Shown piece by piece: positions 63,417 through 64,000 of a DNA stretch of 64,000 nt. The DNA comes from Flavobacterium sp. GSB-24. GTDB lineage: Bacteria; Bacteroidota; Bacteroidia; Flavobacteriales; Flavobacteriaceae. Where the stretch lies: assembly GCF_027924665.1 (NCBI RefSeq), contig NZ_AP027043.1:620001-684000 (forward strand), written 5' to 3'. Under the pieces are notes generated by a model. The model was given only the letters and a program-made list of their open reading frames with translations, searched no databases and had not been told where the DNA came from. The translations under genes and the position numbers were made by a program. The first letter of the stretch is position 1. Every line of letters starts with the position of its first letter.

Positions 63417-63504
63417 AACGTTAAATTTTATATACAAAACAGCACAATTCTCTAAAAAACGATGCTTTTTTTGCAAATGTTATGTTAAACTTGACTTTGG
63501 CTAT

Positions 63505-63533
63505 TTGTTTTTTGAACTTTCTATCTATCTTTG
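63505..63533 (+). promoter_or_regulatory. Promoter of the putative small RNA
   Basis: TTG at 63505-63507, 18 bases, then TATCTTTG at 63526-63533. It is a near-consensus promoter with no protein start downstream. Confidence 0.65.
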
Positions 63534-63539
63534 CACTCG

Positions 63540-63648
63540 CAAATCAGGAAGGGGTGGTTTCCTTCCGAATTGATATAAATTTCATAATTTATAGTTTTTT
63601 GGTTAGTTAATAGCATAAAAACTCAGTCATCTTTGACTGAGTTTTTTT
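63540..63648 (+). ncRNA. Putative small RNA of about 105 bases
   Basis: A promoter-to-terminator unit without an ATG-started frame. Near its 5' end is the hairpin GGAAGG-GGTGGTTT-CCTTCC (63547-63566). At its 3' end is a 9-bp perfect terminator stem, ACTCAGTCA / TGACTGAGT (63621-63642), followed by a T run. The middle is AU-rich and unpaired by eye. It could be a trans-acting RNA, a 6S-like RNA or a structured leader. I cannot assign a family. Confidence 0.55.
63617..63648 (+). terminator. Terminator of the putative small RNA
   Basis: AAAACTCAGTCA / TGACTGAGTTTTTTT with a 4-base TCTT loop. It separates the unit from the next gene. Confidence 0.9.
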
Positions 63649-63660
63649 GTTTTGGTACAT

Positions 63661-63691
63661 TTGGAATAGAATTTGCATTTATTTATCTTTA
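63661..63691 (+). promoter_or_regulatory. Candidate promoter of the DUF3108 gene
   Basis: TTG at 63661-63663, 20 bases, then TATCTTTA at 63684-63691. One mismatch at the last base of the -7 box. Confidence 0.5.
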
Positions 63692-63714
63692 TAATGAAAT
63701 GTAAAAATTGTACT

Positions 63715-64000
63715 ATGAAAAAATTCATCCTCATCATATTAGCACTAACAACACTGGCGTTTGATACTCAAAAAGAGGACGCATTCGATACTGGAGAATA
63801 TTTCAAATTTAGAATTCACTACGGAATTGTAAATGCGGGATATGCAACTTTAGAAGTTAAAGATGCCACTATAAGCAACAAAAAAGTATACCATGCTATT
63901 GGTAAAGGTTACACGACAGGTATGTCAAAATTTTTCTTTAAAGTTGAAGATTTATATGAAAGCTATTTTGACAAGGAAACAGGAAGACCTTACCGCTATG
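63715..64000 (+). CDS. DUF3108-domain protein (5' part)
   Basis: 95 codons are visible before the right edge. The N-terminus is a signal peptide (MKKFILIILALTTLAF). It is followed by F-D-T-G-E-Y-F-K-F-R-I-H-Y-G-I-V-N-A-G-Y-A-T-L-E-V and G-K-G-Y-T-T-G-M-S-K-F-F-F-K-V-E-D-L-Y-E-S-Y-F-D, the typical opening of DUF3108 envelope proteins. Function is not established. It has its own candidate promoter. Confidence 0.82.
   Translation, partial: MKKFILIILALTTLAFDTQKEDAFDTGEYFKFRIHYGIVNAGYATLEVKDATISNKKVYHAIGKGYTTGMSKFFFKVEDLYESYFDKETGRPYRY

Overview
The window looks like chromosomal DNA of a Flavobacterium or a close relative in the Flavobacteriaceae. It is AT-rich, ribosome-binding sites are weak and A-rich, and several genes are preceded by the Bacteroidota promoter pattern TTG-N18-21-TAnnTTTG. 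The gene content agrees: a three-gene cytochrome b / flavoprotein / iron-sulfur succinate dehydrogenase, a mevalonate-pathway HMG-CoA synthase, a Bat (Bacteroides aerotolerance) operon, an OmpA with thrombospondin-3 repeats, a PorZ-like protein with a type IX secretion C-terminal domain, and Flavobacterium-type IleS, UvrC and AddAB. I saw no rRNA, tRNA, CRISPR array, phage or transposase gene.

Layout. 1-5.9 kb (minus): a lipoprotein running off the left edge, then sdhCAB with a four-helix-bundle gene inserted between sdhA and sdhB. 6.2-7.6 kb (plus): HMG-CoA synthase. 7.8-12.1 kb (minus): an accessory stretch with a membrane protein, a LytTR regulator, a GNAT enzyme, an NTF2-like protein, an ABC-ATPase-like protein without its catalytic residues, and a repeat protein. 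12.4-14.7 kb (plus): aminopeptidase P and an alpha/beta hydrolase. 14.8-16.5 kb: the first roadblock pair, a divergent small basic protein and an ABC-ATPase remnant. 16.5-26.4 kb (minus): addB, ompA, kbl, addA, lspA and a small basic protein. 26.6-27.3 kb (plus): a second roadblock pair. 27.6-36.1 kb (minus): a TraR/DksA-like protein, ileS, recO, porZ-like and gdhA. 36.4-42.5 kb: mixed metabolic and hypothetical genes. 42.7-52.1 kb (plus): moxR and the bat operon. 52.2-55.7 kb (minus): a VWA lipoprotein, 5-formyl-THF cyclo-ligase and an aspartoacylase-like enzyme. 55.8-63.4 kb (plus): uvrC, a small secreted protein, a patatin/outer-membrane-barrel protein, then hmgA and hppD for tyrosine catabolism. 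A probable small RNA and the start of a DUF3108 gene close the window.

Functional groups. SdhCAB links the TCA cycle to the quinone pool. AddA and AddB form the end-processing nuclease for recombination, with RecO and UvrC as further repair functions nearby. MoxR, the DUF58 protein and BatA-E form the envelope-associated aerotolerance complex. HppD and HmgA perform successive steps of tyrosine breakdown.

Most notable. (1) Two paralogous modules, each with two tandem roadblock-like genes facing a divergent small basic protein ending in a similar K-G-x-F-K-x-I motif. (2) Intergenic linkers built from 7-bp (sometimes 8- or 16-bp) words in exact register and often arranged as inverted repeats, including those flanking the four-helix-bundle gene inside the sdh operon. 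(3) A promoter-plus-terminator unit near 63.5 kb that looks like a small RNA. (4) Two decayed ABC-ATPase-like genes.
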